The notes under the pieces were generated by a model. It was not told the origin of the DNA and did not search any database. It was given only the letters and a program-made list of their open reading frames with translations. Of a stretch of 64,000 bases of DNA, positions 29,763 through 38,400 are shown in pieces. A program made the translations under genes and the position numbers. The number at the start of each line of letters is the position of its first letter. Position 1 is the stretch's first letter. This DNA comes from Nocardia sputorum (GTDB lineage: Bacteria; Actinomycetota; Actinomycetes; Mycobacteriales; Mycobacteriaceae): positions 7,367,166-7,431,165 of the forward strand of contig NZ_AP026978.1 of the NCBI RefSeq assembly GCF_027924405.1, in the 5' to 3' direction.

Positions 29763-29786
29763 ACCTGGCCGGTTGGTCGGCCAGGT
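29763..29786 (-). terminator. Hairpin after the 19-residue peptide gene
   Basis: Perfect 9-base arms ACCTGGCCG (29763-29771) and CGGCCAGGT (29778-29786) with a 6-base loop, 8 bases past the stop of the small open frame. No T-run follows. Confidence 0.5.
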
Positions 29787-29794
29787 TCGGACAC

Positions 29795-29854
29795 CTACAG
29801 CAGGCCCCACCAATAGAGCAGGCTGGCCAGAATCCAGACCACCACGGTTTCCAT
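29795..29854 (-). CDS. 19-residue hydrophobic peptide
   Basis: A tiny open frame encoding METVVVWILASLLYWWGLL: one acidic residue near the N-terminus and otherwise a continuous membrane-spanning stretch with three tryptophans. Support for it being a gene is the GGGAG Shine-Dalgarno about 7 bases before the ATG (29852-29854) and a perfect hairpin right after the TAG. No homologue is known to me. It could be a membrane micropeptide or a toxin-like peptide; it could also be chance. It lies between the VOC gene and the structured RNA-like segment. Confidence 0.4.
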   Translation of the reverse strand: METVVVWILASLLYWWGLL

Positions 29855-30013
29855 CGTCGCTCCCGATCTCGTTGGCGCACTCACCACCATCATCCCGCGA
29901 TCCGCGGCCGGGCGGTAGGAGCTCGCCGGGCACCACTCGGTAACGCCGCGCTCACCTGCGTTTTTGATCTTGCAAGGTGTTCTTAAGTCCGCGCCAAGCC
30001 CGGGCCTGCATTG

Positions 30014-30146
30014 TTTGTCGCAAGGGAGGGACAAGCCCAGCACCGAAGGTGCGAACCGGGGACCGACCTGTCTCGAGGGGTGACAGGTCGGACCTCGGGG
30101 GTGGTGTCCGCCGGGCCGGTCTACGAGGGGTGGCCGGCCCGGCGGA
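30014..30146 (+). ncRNA. Strongly structured leader or small RNA, weakly ydaO-like
   Basis: Four successive stems fill 133 bases: TTGTC/GACAA (30014-30018, 30029-30033), GCACC/GGTGC (30039-30043, 30047-30051), a 10-base stem CCGACCTGTC/GACAGGTCGG (30062-30071, 30081-30090) and a 14-base stem GTCCGCCGGGCCGG/CCGGCCCGGCGGAC (30105-30118, 30133-30146). The two largest loops share CGAGGGGTG. The joining sequence GAACCGGGGACC is reminiscent of actinobacterial ydaO (cyclic di-AMP) riboswitches, but the rest of that consensus is not clear. The next gene downstream is the P450 at 30354. A stem GGGCCG/CGGCCC (30270-30275, 30290-30295) follows and could end transcription. Confidence 0.4.
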
Positions 30147-30318
30147 CGCGGAACGCGGAGCGGTCGCTCGCGCAGGCTCTTCCTGGCGCTGACCGGCAAC
30201 CAGTTGTTGTTGCCGCTGCCGAAGGTAACCGACAGGTGCGGCTCCAGGTTCGAGAGGATGGGTGCGGCTGGGCCGGTCGTGTGGGTGATCGGCCCACCTA
30301 TCTATCTGAAACGGGTTC

Positions 30319-30341
30319 TAGACAGTTGGATGGTTTTGTCT
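30319..30341 (+). promoter_or_regulatory. Candidate operator upstream of the P450 gene
   Basis: Half-sites AGACA (30320-30324) and TGTCT (30337-30341) are separated by 12 bases immediately before the P450 start. The same half-sites build the operator array upstream of the FAD monooxygenase (33547-33602). Confidence 0.35.
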
Positions 30342-30353
30342 TACCGTCGATAC

Positions 30354-31580
30354 ATGGTGAACGTTGCGTATCGGGCGGCTCCGGTGTTCCAACTCCGTTC
30401 CGGCCCCACCTGGGCGTCGCCGTGGCAGATGTACGCGGCGTTGCGCGAGCACGATCCGGTGGCGCACGTCGTGCCGGACGCCCGTCCGGAGAACGACTAC
30501 TGGGTGCTCACCCGGCACGAGCACGTCTACGCCGCGGCGCGGGACAGTGAAACGTATTCCTCGCGCGACGGGCTGACGGTGGAATACGGCGAACTCGACG
30601 AACTCGGCTTGACCGACAATCCCCCGCTGGTGATGCAGGATCCCCCGCAGCACACCGACTTTCGCAGGCTGGTCGCGCGCGGGTTCACCCCGCGCCAAGT
30701 CGAGGACGTGGAGCCGGTGGTCCGCCGGTTCGTGCGCGACCGGCTCGACGGCATCGCCGCCCAGGGCGGCGGTGACATCGTCGAGCAGCTGTTCAAACCA
30801 CTGCCGAGCATGGTGGTGGCGTACTACCTCGGGGTTCCGGAGCAGGACCGGGCTCGGTTCGACGGCTGGACCGACGCCGTCGTCGCGGGCAGCATCGATC
30901 GGACGAACGCCAAGGCGCACGCGGCGTCGGCGGAGATGATGGGGTACTTCGCGGACTTGATCAAACGCAGGCGCGTCGATCCCGGCGACGACACGGTGTC
31001 CCTGCTGGTCCAGGCCGGCATGGCGGCCGACGACACGGACGTGCGCGGGCTGATCCAGATTCTCGCCTACACCTGGACCATGGTCGCCGGTGGCAACGAC
31101 ACCACGACGGGCTTGCTGGGCGGCGCGGTGCAACTACTGCAACAGCACCCGGACCAGCGCGCCGCGCTCGCCGCGGAACCGGACCGGATCCGCGTCGCGG
31201 TGGAGGAGTTCGCCCGCCTCACCTCGCCGGTGCAGGGATTGGCGCGGACCGCGACGCGCGACGTCGAACTGGCCGGGAAGACCGTGCCCGCCGGGCGGAA
31301 GGTGCTGCTGGTGTTCGGATCCGCCAATCGGGACGAACGGGTTTTCGGCGCCGACGCCGCCGAGCTGGACATCGATCGAAATCCGCAGCGGATCCTGACC
31401 TTCGGGCACGGGCCGCACCACTGTCTCGGTGCGGCGGCCGCGCGGATGCAGGCCCGGGTCGCGCTCGAGGAGTTGCTCGATCGGTTTCCCGAGTATGTGG
31501 TCGACATCGACGCGGTCGAGTACGCGAACGGGCCGTATGTTCGCAGGCCGACTACTGTGCCGTTCCGGTGCAGGGGCTGA
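30354..31580 (+). CDS. Cytochrome P450
   Basis: A 408-residue bacterial class I P450. The oxygen-binding I-helix is AGGNDTTTGLLGG, the K-helix ExxR is EEFARL, and the haem-cysteine loop is FGHGPHHCLGAAAARMQ. Early regions include DYWVLTRHEHVYAAARD and MQDPPQHTDFRRLVARGF. It needs a ferredoxin and reductase, none of which is nearby. The ATG at 30354 gives the usual N-terminus; the open frame runs 50 codons further upstream through sequence unlike any P450. A TetR gene follows after 45 bases in the same direction, suggesting a substrate-controlled operon. Substrate unknown. Confidence 0.93.
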   Translation: MVNVAYRAAPVFQLRSGPTWASPWQMYAALREHDPVAHVVPDARPENDYWVLTRHEHVYAAARDSETYSSRDGLTVEYGELDELGLTDNPPLVMQDPPQHTDFRRLVARGFTPRQVEDVEPVVRRFVRDRLDGIAAQGGGDIVEQLFKPLPSMVVAYYLGVPEQDRARFDGWTDAVVAGSIDRTNAKAHAASAEMMGYFADLIKRRRVDPGDDTVSLLVQAGMAADDTDVRGLIQILAYTWTMVAGGNDTTTGLLGGAVQLLQQHPDQRAALAAEPDRIRVAVEEFARLTSPVQGLARTATRDVELAGKTVPAGRKVLLVFGSANRDERVFGADAAELDIDRNPQRILTFGHGPHHCLGAAAARMQARVALEELLDRFPEYVVDIDAVEYANGPYVRRPTTVPFRCRG

Positions 31581-31625
31581 GCGGCCGGGTCGGGCGGTGC
31601 GGGGCACGGTAGGAAAGGACAGGGC

Positions 31626-32216
31626 ATGAGTGGCGATTGGCTGGCCGACGGTCGCGCCGAGCTGGCCGGTGAGCGCATCCTCGACGCGGTGCGCGCGCTG
31701 TTCATCGACAAGGGCGTCATCGGAGTCGGCATGGCCGAAGTCGCCGACGCCGCGGGCTGTTCCAGGGCGACGCTGTATCGCTACTTCGAGAATCGGCAGG
31801 CGCTCTACGTGGCCTTCGCGGGACGGGAGGCGAGGCAGCTGGTCGAGCGCGTCTGGCGGGATCGGGGGGCGCCCGCGAGCGCGGAGCCGGGGGAGCAGCT
31901 GCTCGACACGCTGACCGCGCTGCTGGCGGAGGTGCGGAAAACGCCGCATCTGGCGGTCTGGTTCGAACCGTCCAACGCGGGCATCGTCGCCGAACTGGCG
32001 AATTCGGCGGGTGTGGTCGATGCGCTCGCCACGGACTTCGTCGCCGGGTTCCGCCCCGGACTGCCCGCCCGCGCGGCCGAGCGCGTCGGTCGGTGGGTGG
32101 TGCGGGCGATGGTGTCGTTGCTGACGTTGCCCGGCGCCGGCGAAGACGAGGAACGAGCGATGCTGCGAGACTTCGTGCTTCCGTTCCTGCTCGACGACCG
32201 AACCGTGATCGGCTGA
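31626..32216 (+). CDS. TetR-family transcriptional regulator
   Basis: A 196-residue regulator with the helix-turn-helix AELAGERILDAVRALFIDKG then EVADAAGCSRATLYRYFENR, followed by a ligand-binding domain with a tryptophan- and phenylalanine-containing helix (KTPHLAVWFEPSNAG). It lies 45 bases after the P450 gene on the same strand and converges on the FAD monooxygenase gene. It probably represses the P450 operon and perhaps the monooxygenase, since both upstream regions carry AGACA/TGTCT half-sites. Confidence 0.88.
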   Translation: MSGDWLADGRAELAGERILDAVRALFIDKGVIGVGMAEVADAAGCSRATLYRYFENRQALYVAFAGREARQLVERVWRDRGAPASAEPGEQLLDTLTALLAEVRKTPHLAVWFEPSNAGIVAELANSAGVVDALATDFVAGFRPGLPARAAERVGRWVVRAMVSLLTLPGAGEDEERAMLRDFVLPFLLDDRTVIG

Positions 32217-32229
32217 CAACGGCACGCCG

Positions 32230-32259
32230 TCGACCGGAGCCGCGCGGAACTCCGGTCGA
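32230..32259. terminator. Bidirectional terminator-like hairpin
   Basis: 10-base arms TCGACCGGAG (32230-32239) and CTCCGGTCGA (32250-32259) between the convergent TetR and FAD monooxygenase genes. Confidence 0.6.
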
Positions 32260-32282
32260 GGCGCGAGCCGACGGCGCACGGC

Positions 32283-33515
32283 TCAGACGGTCGCCGTCGA
32301 GTAGTCGGGCAGGTCATAGGTCTCGGTCTTGCTCAACATCCGCATCATCACCGGTCGCATCGCCTTCGACATCATCACCTTGCTGACGGCGTGGCCCGCG
32401 CGAATGCCGAAGCGGGACTTCGGCGTCATGGCGCTCAGGCCGCCGGGCTGCAACTGCTGGGCCGTCTTCACGAAGGGGCGCAGCACCTCTTCGTAACGAG
32501 TCAGGGCCGCTGCGGGGTTGTCGGCGTGCGCGGCGAGTTCACCGGCGAGGACGTACGCGCCCACCAGTGCCATCGCGGTTCCCTGCCCGGTGAGCGGTGA
32601 ACCGCAGTACCCCGCGTCGCCGAGCAGGACCACCCGGCCCTGGACCCAGCTCGGCATGTCGATCCGGGCCAGCTCGTCGAAATAGAAGTCCGGCGCCTCG
32701 GACATCGCCGCCGCGATGCGGGCGGATTCCCAGCCGCCGCCGGCCAGCCGGTCGCGGATGAACTGCTGCTGCGCCGAGACATCCCGGCGCAGCGCGGGAT
32801 CCGCCGCCGCGCGGATCACCACGAGCGCCTTGCAGGTGGCCGGGTCCGCGTCCGGACGCATGCCCAGCCCGGTCGCTCCGACCAGCGAGTGCATCGTGAA
32901 CCAGTGCGGCTCCAGGTCTTCCGGTCGCTCCAGCGTGAAGAACGACATGTAGCCGCCCAGATACGTCGCGAACTGCTCCTCCGGGCCGAACGCCATCCGG
33001 CGCGTGGCGGAATGCAGACCATCCGCGCCGATCACCAGGTCGAATCGCGCTGCCGCGCCGGAGGCGAAGGTGACCTCGACGCCGGCGTCGTCCTGACGAA
33101 TGTCGGTGATCCATTCCCCGTACCGGTAATCGACGCCGCCCTCGGCGGCGAGCAGGTCGAGTAGCACCTGGTTGAGATCGCCCCGGGTGATCTCGATTTC
33201 GGCGACCGCGCCCTTGCCGTCGAAGAGCTCGGCGGGCATGCGGAGGATTTCGCGGCCCGCGTCGTCGACGTACTTCATGCCGCGCTCGTCGAGCTGGTAT
33301 TGCCGGATGCCCGGCATCATGCCCATCCGCTCGGCCACCTCGCGGCTGGGTCCGCGCAGGTCGACGGCCTGCCCGCCGGGTCGCGGCGCCGCCGCGCGCT
33401 CCACCACGGTGGCCCGGATGCCGGACCGGAGCAGTTGCAGCGCAACGGCATTGCCGCCGATGCCGCCGCCGGCGACGAGCACGCGGAGCTGGCTGCTTGC
33501 GGACTTGGGGTTCAT
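32283..33515 (-). CDS. FAD-dependent monooxygenase (aromatic hydroxylase type)
   Basis: A 410-residue flavoprotein of the PHBH-like group. Motifs in order are the FAD Rossmann GxGxxG in VLVAGGGIGGNAVALQLLRS (residue about 11), the DG motif in VIGADGLHSATRRM (residue about 165) and the second FAD contact VVLLGDAGYCGSPLTGQGTA (residue about 295). It uses NAD(P)H and oxygen to hydroxylate an aromatic or polyketide-like substrate; related enzymes inactivate antibiotics such as tetracyclines and rifamycins, which cannot be claimed here. An array of ATGTCT half-sites lies upstream, so it is likely tightly repressed. Confidence 0.88.
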   Translation of the reverse strand: MNPKSASSQLRVLVAGGGIGGNAVALQLLRSGIRATVVERAAAPRPGGQAVDLRGPSREVAERMGMMPGIRQYQLDERGMKYVDDAGREILRMPAELFDGKGAVAEIEITRGDLNQVLLDLLAAEGGVDYRYGEWITDIRQDDAGVEVTFASGAAARFDLVIGADGLHSATRRMAFGPEEQFATYLGGYMSFFTLERPEDLEPHWFTMHSLVGATGLGMRPDADPATCKALVVIRAAADPALRRDVSAQQQFIRDRLAGGGWESARIAAAMSEAPDFYFDELARIDMPSWVQGRVVLLGDAGYCGSPLTGQGTAMALVGAYVLAGELAAHADNPAAALTRYEEVLRPFVKTAQQLQPGGLSAMTPKSRFGIRAGHAVSKVMMSKAMRPVMMRMLSKTETYDLPDYSTATV

Positions 33516-33546
33516 GACTTTCCTCGACTCCCGCTGGGTTGACCAA

Positions 33547-33602
33547 ATGTCTTAGACATATGTCTAACACGAATCTGGCACGGATGTCTAGCACAAATGT
33601 CT
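33547..33602 (-). promoter_or_regulatory. Operator array upstream of the FAD monooxygenase
   Basis: ATGTCT occurs at 33547, 33560, 33584 and 33597, with an inverted AGACAT at 33554-33559. Bases 33552-33567 form the perfect 16-base palindrome TTAGACATATGTCTAA, overlapping a second dyad ATGTCT-T-AGACAT (33547-33559). The copies come in pairs 13 bases apart. This lies 32-87 bases before the monooxygenase start, the right place for a TetR- or MarR-type repressor to block the promoter. Confidence 0.7.
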
Positions 33603-33677
33603 AATGCGCTGGCATGAGAAATGGCCCATGGCGGCGAGGAACACTCGCGGCCATGGGCCACCGGTGCGAAGCAGGAG

Positions 33678-35405
33678 CTAGGAACGATGCCGCAGGTACG
33701 TCCGCCAGCTGGCGTGATGGGTGATGTCGGTGGCGGCCGCCGCGGCATCGTGGGTGCAGGTGAATCCGACGACATCGCGCCCGTCGGCGAGTTCGATGCT
33801 GGTCAGGGCCATAGGAGCGGGAAGCTCGGCGAGGAAGGCGCCCAATCCGGCCGCGGAGACCCGGAACAGCTCACCCTCGATCGGAGCGCCGCGGCCCGGT
33901 CCGTGCCGCACCAGTCCCGGCTTGGGCGGAGTGGTGTCGAGCGCGGTCAAGCGGTAGGCGTCGGTGGTCCGCACCGGGCCCAGGAAGCGGGCGCCGAGGT
34001 TTTCCAGCTGCCAGTGCAACGGCTGCCCGCGCAGATGCGCTCCGAAGACCGCCAGGTCGACACCCTGGTCGACGAGCAGCGGCGCACTCGCCAGGCCGAG
34101 CAGGCGGGCGGCGATGTCGACGGCCACCTGATCGGCGAAGGCGGGGGTGACCAGCATGACCCCGAACGGAGCGCCATCGGTGGTGGGTGCGCCCGGGACG
34201 GCGACGGCGGCCATGTCCAGCAGGTTGCAGAAGTTGGTGTAGGTGCCCATCCGCCGGTTGATGCCGATCGGATCGGCTTGTACGGCGGCGATGCTCGGAT
34301 GTTCGGTGGTGGTCGGCAGCAGCAGTGCGTCGAAACCGCGCAGCAGGTCGGCGGCCGCTGCCTTCGCGCGGGTCAGCGTGTCGAGATCGGCGGCGAACGC
34401 CGGGCCGGACTTCTCCCGCGCCGCCCCGATGATGGCGGCGACCGTCGGGTCGGCGCCCGCTGGAGCGGTGTCCAGGAACGCGCCCACCGCGGCATAGCGT
34501 TCGGCGACGATCGCGCCGTCGTAGAGCAGCAGTGCGGCGTCGAGGAGGACGGAGACGTCGATTTCCTCGGTTTTCGCGCCGGTGTCGGCGACAGCGGCGA
34601 CGGTGCGCGCGAACGACTCTCGATATGGCTCGCTGAGCGGGGCCAGATCCTCGGAACGCGGCACGGCGATGCGCGGCGTGAGCGGTGCGGCCAACCGGAC
34701 GTCGGCGGGCCAAGTCCGGCTACGCGGGTCGCGCGGCTCCGGGCCCGCCATCACAGCGGCCGCGGCGACCGCCGAGTCGAGGTCGGCGGCGAAGACCGTC
34801 ACGGCGTCGTAATCCACACAGGCGGGCACGGTTCCGTGCGCCGGGATCACACCCAAGGTGGCTTTGAGGCCGACGATCCCGTGCAATGCCGCGGGCACGC
34901 GACCGGAACCCGCTGTGTCGGTGCCGATTCCGATATCCGCGATGCCGAGCGCCACCGCCGCGGCGGAACCGGAACTCGACCCGCCCGACACCAACTCCGG
35001 ATCGAGGGCGTTGCGCACCGCGCCGTACGGGCTGCGCGTCCCGACCAGCCCGGTGGCGAACTGGTCGAGGTTCGTCTTGCCCAGCACCAGCGCGCCCGCC
35101 GCGAGCAATCGCTCGACCGCCGCCGCGGTCGCCTCCGGTTGATAGGCGAATTCCGGGCAGGCCGCGGTGGTCGGCAGGCCCGCCACGTCGATGTTGTCCT
35201 TCACCGCCACCAGCACTCCGGCCAGCGGCAGGGCCTCTCCGGCGGCGAGCCGCCGTGCGAGCGCGGCCGCTTCAGCGGCGACCTCGGATTCGGGTCGCAG
35301 GGTGATCCACACCTCCGGCCGATCGACTTCGGCGATTCGCCGATAGGCGGCCGCGACGCGTGCGATGGGGTCGACTGCGGTGTTGCCTAGGACGCCTGGG
35401 GGCAT
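33678..35405 (-). CDS. atzF: Allophanate hydrolase
   Basis: Splits allophanate, the product of urea carboxylase, into ammonia and carbon dioxide. The 575-residue protein has an amidase-signature domain with the Ser-cisSer-Lys triad: lysine in AVKDNIDVAGLP, serines in VSGGSSSGSAAAV and TDTAGSGRVPAAL. The C-terminal ~130 residues form the smaller domain usual in AtzF (AVFGAHLRGQPLHWQLENLG). Its ATG directly abuts the urea carboxylase TGA, so the two are translationally coupled. It is the last gene of the GntR-uca-atzF unit. Confidence 0.93.
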   Translation of the reverse strand: MPPGVLGNTAVDPIARVAAAYRRIAEVDRPEVWITLRPESEVAAEAAALARRLAAGEALPLAGVLVAVKDNIDVAGLPTTAACPEFAYQPEATAAAVERLLAAGALVLGKTNLDQFATGLVGTRSPYGAVRNALDPELVSGGSSSGSAAAVALGIADIGIGTDTAGSGRVPAALHGIVGLKATLGVIPAHGTVPACVDYDAVTVFAADLDSAVAAAAVMAGPEPRDPRSRTWPADVRLAAPLTPRIAVPRSEDLAPLSEPYRESFARTVAAVADTGAKTEEIDVSVLLDAALLLYDGAIVAERYAAVGAFLDTAPAGADPTVAAIIGAAREKSGPAFAADLDTLTRAKAAAADLLRGFDALLLPTTTEHPSIAAVQADPIGINRRMGTYTNFCNLLDMAAVAVPGAPTTDGAPFGVMLVTPAFADQVAVDIAARLLGLASAPLLVDQGVDLAVFGAHLRGQPLHWQLENLGARFLGPVRTTDAYRLTALDTTPPKPGLVRHGPGRGAPIEGELFRVSAAGLGAFLAELPAPMALTSIELADGRDVVGFTCTHDAAAAATDITHHASWRTYLRHRS

Positions 35406-38400
35406 TCAGTCGGCTCCGATCACTACTAGGGGCGTTCCCGGCTCCACCTTGGCGCCGGACGTGGTCAGGACCTTCAGCACGGTGCCCGCGGCCGGGCTGT
35501 GCACAGGTAGTTCGAGCTTCATCGCCTCCAGGACGGCCACCGCCGCACCCGCCGTGACCCGCTGCCCGGGCTCGACTTCCACCCGCCAGACATTGCCGAT
35601 CATCGGCGCGGTGACGACGGTCGCGTCGGCGGGCAGCCCTGCCAGCGGGTCGTGGATGGGTGCGGCGGCGGGCGCGACGGCGCCGCGTTCGAACTCGCCC
35701 GCCGCCCGCCACGCGTCCTTCTCCGCCTCGAACGCGGCGGCCTGCCTGGCTTCGAACTCGGCGATCGCGCCTGCCTCGGTGCGCAGCAACCGCAGATGGT
35801 CGGCGAGCGCGAAACTGCCCTCGCTCACCTCCGCGTCGAACCTGCCCGCGGCGGCCGCGGCGCGGTATTCGAGCAACTGCTCCGCGCCGACCGGTTCCCA
35901 GACGATGCGATCGAAGAACCGGAACAGCCAGGGCGTGCCCGCCTCGAACGGCGCGGACTGCCGATAGCTGGACCAGATCGGCACCGTTCGGCCGATCAGC
36001 TGGTAACCGCCTGGCGAGGCCATCCCGTAGACGCACAGGTACTTGCCTCCGATGCCGACGGCATCCGACGGGGTCCAGGTACGCGCCGGGTTGTATTTGG
36101 TGGTGACCAGGCGGTGCCGCGGATCGAGCGGAACCGCCAGCGGCGCACCGAGATACACGTCACCGAGCCCCAGTACCAGATACTCGGCGTCGAAGACCGT
36201 GGCGCGCACGTCGTCGACGCTGTCGAGCCCGTTGATGCGGCGGATGAACTCGGTGTTCGACGGCAGCCACGGCGCGGTGTCGCGCACACCGCTGCGGTAA
36301 CGGTCGATCGCTTCCGCGATGGACGGGTCGTCGAACGACAGCGGCAACCGGATGGTGCGGCTCGGCACCACCAGATCGGTCGTGGCGGGCAGCTCGGCTT
36401 CGAGTTCGGCCAGCGTGCCGAGCAGTCGATAGTGCGGCAGCACTTCGGGATCGAAGTGGATGTGCAGGGAGCGGACGCCAGGGGTGACGTCGAGGATGCC
36501 GGGCAGCCGGACGCCCGCGAGGGCTTCGGACAGCGCGTGCACCCGCATGCGCAGCCCGAGGTCCAGCACCATCTCGCCGTACTCGACCAGGACGTTGTCG
36601 TCGCCGCCGCGCAGGTATCGCACCCGCGGCCGGTCCGGTGACGCCTCGATTCCGCCGAGGACGCCGCGATCCCGCAGCGCGGCGGGAGAACCGGTGGGCA
36701 GATCCGGCACGCGGCTGCCGTCGGACGCGCGCAGCGCGGCCGCCTTGTCGTCGTCGACCGGCACGAACCGCACGGTGTCGCCGGGACGCAACTGACCCAT
36801 CCGCCAGCGATGCGCGGACACCACGGTGAGCGGGCAGGCGAAGCCGCCGAGGCTGGGGCCGTCGGGCCCGAGCAGGATGGGCGTGTCACCGGAGACGTTC
36901 AACGCGCCCACGCTGTAGGGGTTGTCGTGCAGGTTGGACGGGTGCAGCCCGGCCTCGCCGCCGTCGCTGCGCGACCAAGCAGGTTTCGGGCCCTCCAGCC
37001 GGATGCCGGTGCGGTTGGCGTGGCTGCCGACCCGCCACGGGTGTGTGCAGAACTGGGTCATGTCGGCGTCGGTGAAGTACGCGGGCGCGGTCTGCGGACC
37101 GACGCCGACCGCGAGCTGCCAGTCGTGGGTGAACGTCGGCCGGTCTCCCGCCGGCACCGCGGCGGGTGCGCCGAGTGCGCCTGCGTCCACCGAGGCGATG
37201 CCGAGCACGTCGCCGGTCGCCACCGCCTTTCCGGTCACACCGCCGAATCCGCCGAGGGTGAAGGTGGCCGCGCTGCCGTGGTAGAGCGGCGCATCGATGC
37301 CGCCGCGCACCGCCAGATAGGTGCGCAGGCCGGTGTCGGCGGGTGCGCCGATGTCCAGCAACGCGCCCGCGGCCACGGTGACCGGCTCCCACATCGCCAC
37401 CGGACGGCCGTCCACCGTCACCGGCGCGGGCGCGCCGGTCACGCACACGACGGTGGTGTCGGAGAAGCGCAATTGCGGGCCCTGCAAGGTGCATTCGAGC
37501 GCGGGGACGCCGACCGGGTTGCCGACCGCGGTGTTGGCGAGGGTGAAGGAGAGGTCGTCCATCGGGCCGGACGGCGGAATGCCGACCTCCCACAGGCCGA
37601 TCCGGCCGGGGTAGTCCTGCACGGTGGTCATGGTGCCGCCGCGCAGCACGTCGATGCGGCGGCCGACCGGGCGGATCTCGGCCAGCGTGGTGGTGGTGTG
37701 CTCGGTGCGCAGCACCCGGCCGTCCGCCGCGGCTCGGCGGACTTGCGGCAGATTCGTCTGGACGCCGTAGATCCGGGTCTCGGCGAGTGCGGTGCGCAGT
37801 GCGGCGAAGGCGTCCGTTCGGCTCTCCCCGGTGCTGATCACCTTGGCCAGCAGCGGGTCGTAATACGGGCTGACCTCCGAGCCGGTGGCGACCCACGTGT
37901 CCACCCGGACGTCGTCCGGGAAGTGCGCGGCCGTGATCAGACCCGCGCTCGGGCGGTAGTCGTGGCCGGGATCTTCCGCGTAGACCCGCGCCTCCACCGC
38001 GTGACCGGTGATCGCCGGTCCCCGCTCGGGCTGTTCATCGACCATCGAGGTGTCGCCGCCGGCGAGGCGCAGCATCCATTCCACCAGGTCGACGCCGGTG
38101 ACCGCCTCGGTGACCGGATGCTCGACCTGCAGCCGGGTGTTCATCTCCAGGAATGACGCGGCGCCGCTGTCGGCGTCGTAGACGAACTCCACCGTCCCGG
38201 CCGAGCGGTATCCGACCGAACGGGCGAGCTCCCGGGACGCGGCGAGCAGACGCTCCGACAGCTCCGCGCCGAGACCCGGGGCGGGCGCCTCCTCGATCAC
38301 CTTCTGATTGCGGCGTTGCAGCGAGCAGTCTCTGGTGCCGAGGCTGACCACGCGGCCGTGGCCGTCGCCGAACAGTTGCACCTCGACGTGCCTGGCGCGC

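Noticed and set aside
30204..30353. 50-codon N-terminal extension of the P450
   Set aside because: It shows no P450 features and runs through the hairpin and operator region; the ATG at 30354 gives a normal N-terminus.
33621..35390. 589-codon open frame antisense to allophanate hydrolase
   Set aside because: Composition is glycine/arginine shadow of the sense amidase; no family resemblance.
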